From Acinetobacter towneri DSM 14962 = CIP 107472 (GTDB lineage Bacteria; Pseudomonadota; Gammaproteobacteria; Pseudomonadales; Moraxellaceae): a stretch of 64,000 nucleotides of DNA. Each line of letters begins with the position of its first letter. Position 1 is the stretch's first letter. A program made the translations under genes and the position numbers. The stretch lies in the NCBI RefSeq assembly GCF_000368785.1, contig NZ_KB849690.1, positions 144,966 to 208,965 on the forward strand, in the 5' to 3' direction. Positions 63,058-64,000 of this stretch are shown piece after piece. The notes under the pieces are model-generated. The model worked only from the letters and a program-made list of their open reading frames with translations, did no database searches and was not told the DNA's origin.

Positions 63058-63099
63058 GCCCAAGTACTTAATGTTAAATTCAACATTCTGTACTTGGGC
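63058..63099. terminator. terminator hairpin, GCCCAAGTAC stem
   Basis: GCCCAAGTAC and GTACTTGGGC are perfect 10-bp arms around a 22-nt loop that itself pairs (AATGTT/AACATT). It follows the small exported protein gene on the minus strand and sits before gltX. Confidence 0.75.
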
Positions 63100-63150
63100 G
63101 TTTCAACTGCATTTGAAAAGGGGATTAAAGGCAGTGAGTTTGATGCAGAC

Positions 63151-63438
63151 TTATGAGTTACCTTGCGGGAATAAGGCTTGTACGAAACGGCTAAAACGCT
63201 GATTTTGCAAGGCAAAGAAATTTTGAGTTGGGGCAAGATTAATTGAAGTCAGCACTTTTAAATCATTATTCGATTCAAACTTTTGCTTGTCTGCCTGTTT
63301 TTGCTGGGTAATGGCTTTTTCAATTAAAGAGCCTTTTGCCTCAGTTAAATTGGTTTTGCTTTCAGCAGATTTGATCACTGCACTGTGACCGACTGTACTT
63401 AAGCTGAGTAATACTGCGAACATGAGTTTAGATTTCAT
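63151..63438 (-). CDS. small exported hypothetical protein
   Basis: This 95-aa protein begins with a signal peptide MKSKLMFAVLLSLSTVGHSA and then a charged helical mature part: IEKAITQQKQADKQKFESNN and FFALQNQRFSRFVQALFPQG. It has no cysteine. A single ATG fits, and GGGGGAAT-type purine-rich sequence precedes it. The family is not recognised. It is likely periplasmic and upstream of gltX with its own terminator. Confidence 0.7.
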   Translation of the reverse strand: MKSKLMFAVLLSLSTVGHSAVIKSAESKTNLTEAKGSLIEKAITQQKQADKQKFESNNDLKVLTSINLAPTQNFFALQNQRFSRFVQALFPQGNS

Positions 63439-63942
63439 TTTGATTCCCCCTTTCCTTTATGAGTGAACTCACAATTTATAAATTGTTTTAATCACTTTAA
63501 TATTTAATCACAAAAATCATAACAAAAGTAGATTTGCGTCACACTCTTAATAAGATCTTTATCATTATTTACTCACTATATACCGATTTTTCAGATGATC
63601 TTTGATTTAGAACATGTTGTAACAAACAACTGTGGAGATATCGTGAAGATTGTTACAAAAGTCACAATAAAATAGTTTTGAAGCGGGTTTGATTGCTGTG
63701 ATGTCGCTTATTTTACCGTTGAGTCTAAAAACGGATCAAAGTTTTATTCACTTTTCATATATCTAATCCATAAAAAGGTATAAATTTGGAATAAACGCCG
63801 CATCTTGAATTAAATTGATTAAAAACAATTAATTAAAGCTAAATTATTTGAATTTAATCATTTTTTGCATGTTTTTTACAAATTGCGCAGCGCCTGAGCA
63901 TTGCATATATTGAGCGACAGATTAAAGGTGATGTGTGCTGTA
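63439..63942. other. intergenic region before the final gene
   Basis: This AT-rich stretch of about 500 bp separates two divergent exported-protein genes. I see no open frame of note and no clear operator. The direct echo TTGTTACAAAAGTCACAA-like segment near 63648-63668 is a weak candidate promoter or binding region. Confidence 0.35.
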
Positions 63943-64000
63943 ATGAAAACTCAATTGAAAGCTTTATTGGCTGCTGCGCTATTGGCAACAGGTTTTGCTG
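63943..64000 (+). CDS. exported protein, N-terminal signal peptide only (partial)
   Basis: The reading MKTQLKALLAAALLATGFA is a typical Sec signal peptide with a lysine-bearing n-region and an alanine/leucine h-region. The gene continues beyond the window, so the product is unknown. An in-frame ATG at 63931 with an AAAGG just before it is an alternative start. Confidence 0.6.
   Translation, partial: MKTQLKALLAAALLATGFA

Overview
The window is bacterial chromosome from an Acinetobacter-like gammaproteobacterium. The evidence is low-GC coding sequence, the clusters glmS-glmU, pgpA-thiL-nusB-ribH-ribBA and hisHB/hisA/hisF with familiar Moraxellaceae arrangement, ettA, tex, an OmpR/EnvZ pair and several small Acinetobacter-type hypothetical proteins. 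The species cannot be fixed from sequence alone.

Positions 1-7,900 are a scarred accessory segment. A partial IS3-family element (1-374) and a decayed 3' fragment of the same IS (7542 to about 7870) flank an acyl-CoA dehydrogenase / thiolase / CoA-transferase operon with a divergent TetR regulator. Around it lie remnants of interrupted genes: a zinc-ribbon protein, a DUF4236 protein, a metallopeptidase tail and an HMA metal-binding domain. Positions 7,857-15,300 hold a defence module: an HNH nuclease and a type I restriction-modification operon hsdM-hsdS-X-hsdR. X is a 150-residue protein with an ADP-ribosyltransferase-like R / S-x-T / E-x-E pattern, lying where the anticodon nuclease gene prrC sits in the E. 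coli prr locus. Positions 15,300-19,616 hold a broken IS21 fragment and a small integrated element at tRNA-Gly: DnaC-like ATPase, DUF1376 protein with a poly-serine microsatellite, a small unknown gene, integrase, excisionase-like protein and a divergent HTH regulator, with five TGGTCACA repeats between regulator and tRNA.

Positions 19,900-26,700 are housekeeping: UDP-GlcNAc synthesis (glmS, glmU) and the pgpA-thiL-nusB-ribH-ribBA cluster, all on the minus strand. RibBA has a cyclohydrolase-like domain without zinc cysteines. At 27,010-29,081 an apparently intact IS200/IS605 element (tnpA, tnpB) abuts a frameshifted tail of a HlyD-family secretion adaptor. A NarL-type response regulator follows. 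Positions 29,956-30,810 are gene-poor and carry two tandem stem-loops with compensated stem changes and a vestigial integrase attachment region beside tRNA-Ser(GGA).

From 31,000 to the end the window is mostly core genome: kup, a secreted nuclease, aqpZ broken by an early amber codon, an AraC regulator divergent from a fatty-acid-hydroxylase-like gene, histidine genes (hisF, hisA, hisH, hisB) spread over about 7.5 kb, homoserine kinase, two tandem tRNA-Phe genes, a second CoA-transferase, envZ/ompR, tex, a short-chain dehydrogenase, an O-acetylhomoserine sulfhydrylase-type enzyme, ettA, tRNA-Glu, tRNA-Ala and gltX. The window ends inside the signal peptide of an exported protein. The most notable candidate for an undescribed system is the ADP-ribosyltransferase-like gene embedded in the type I restriction operon.
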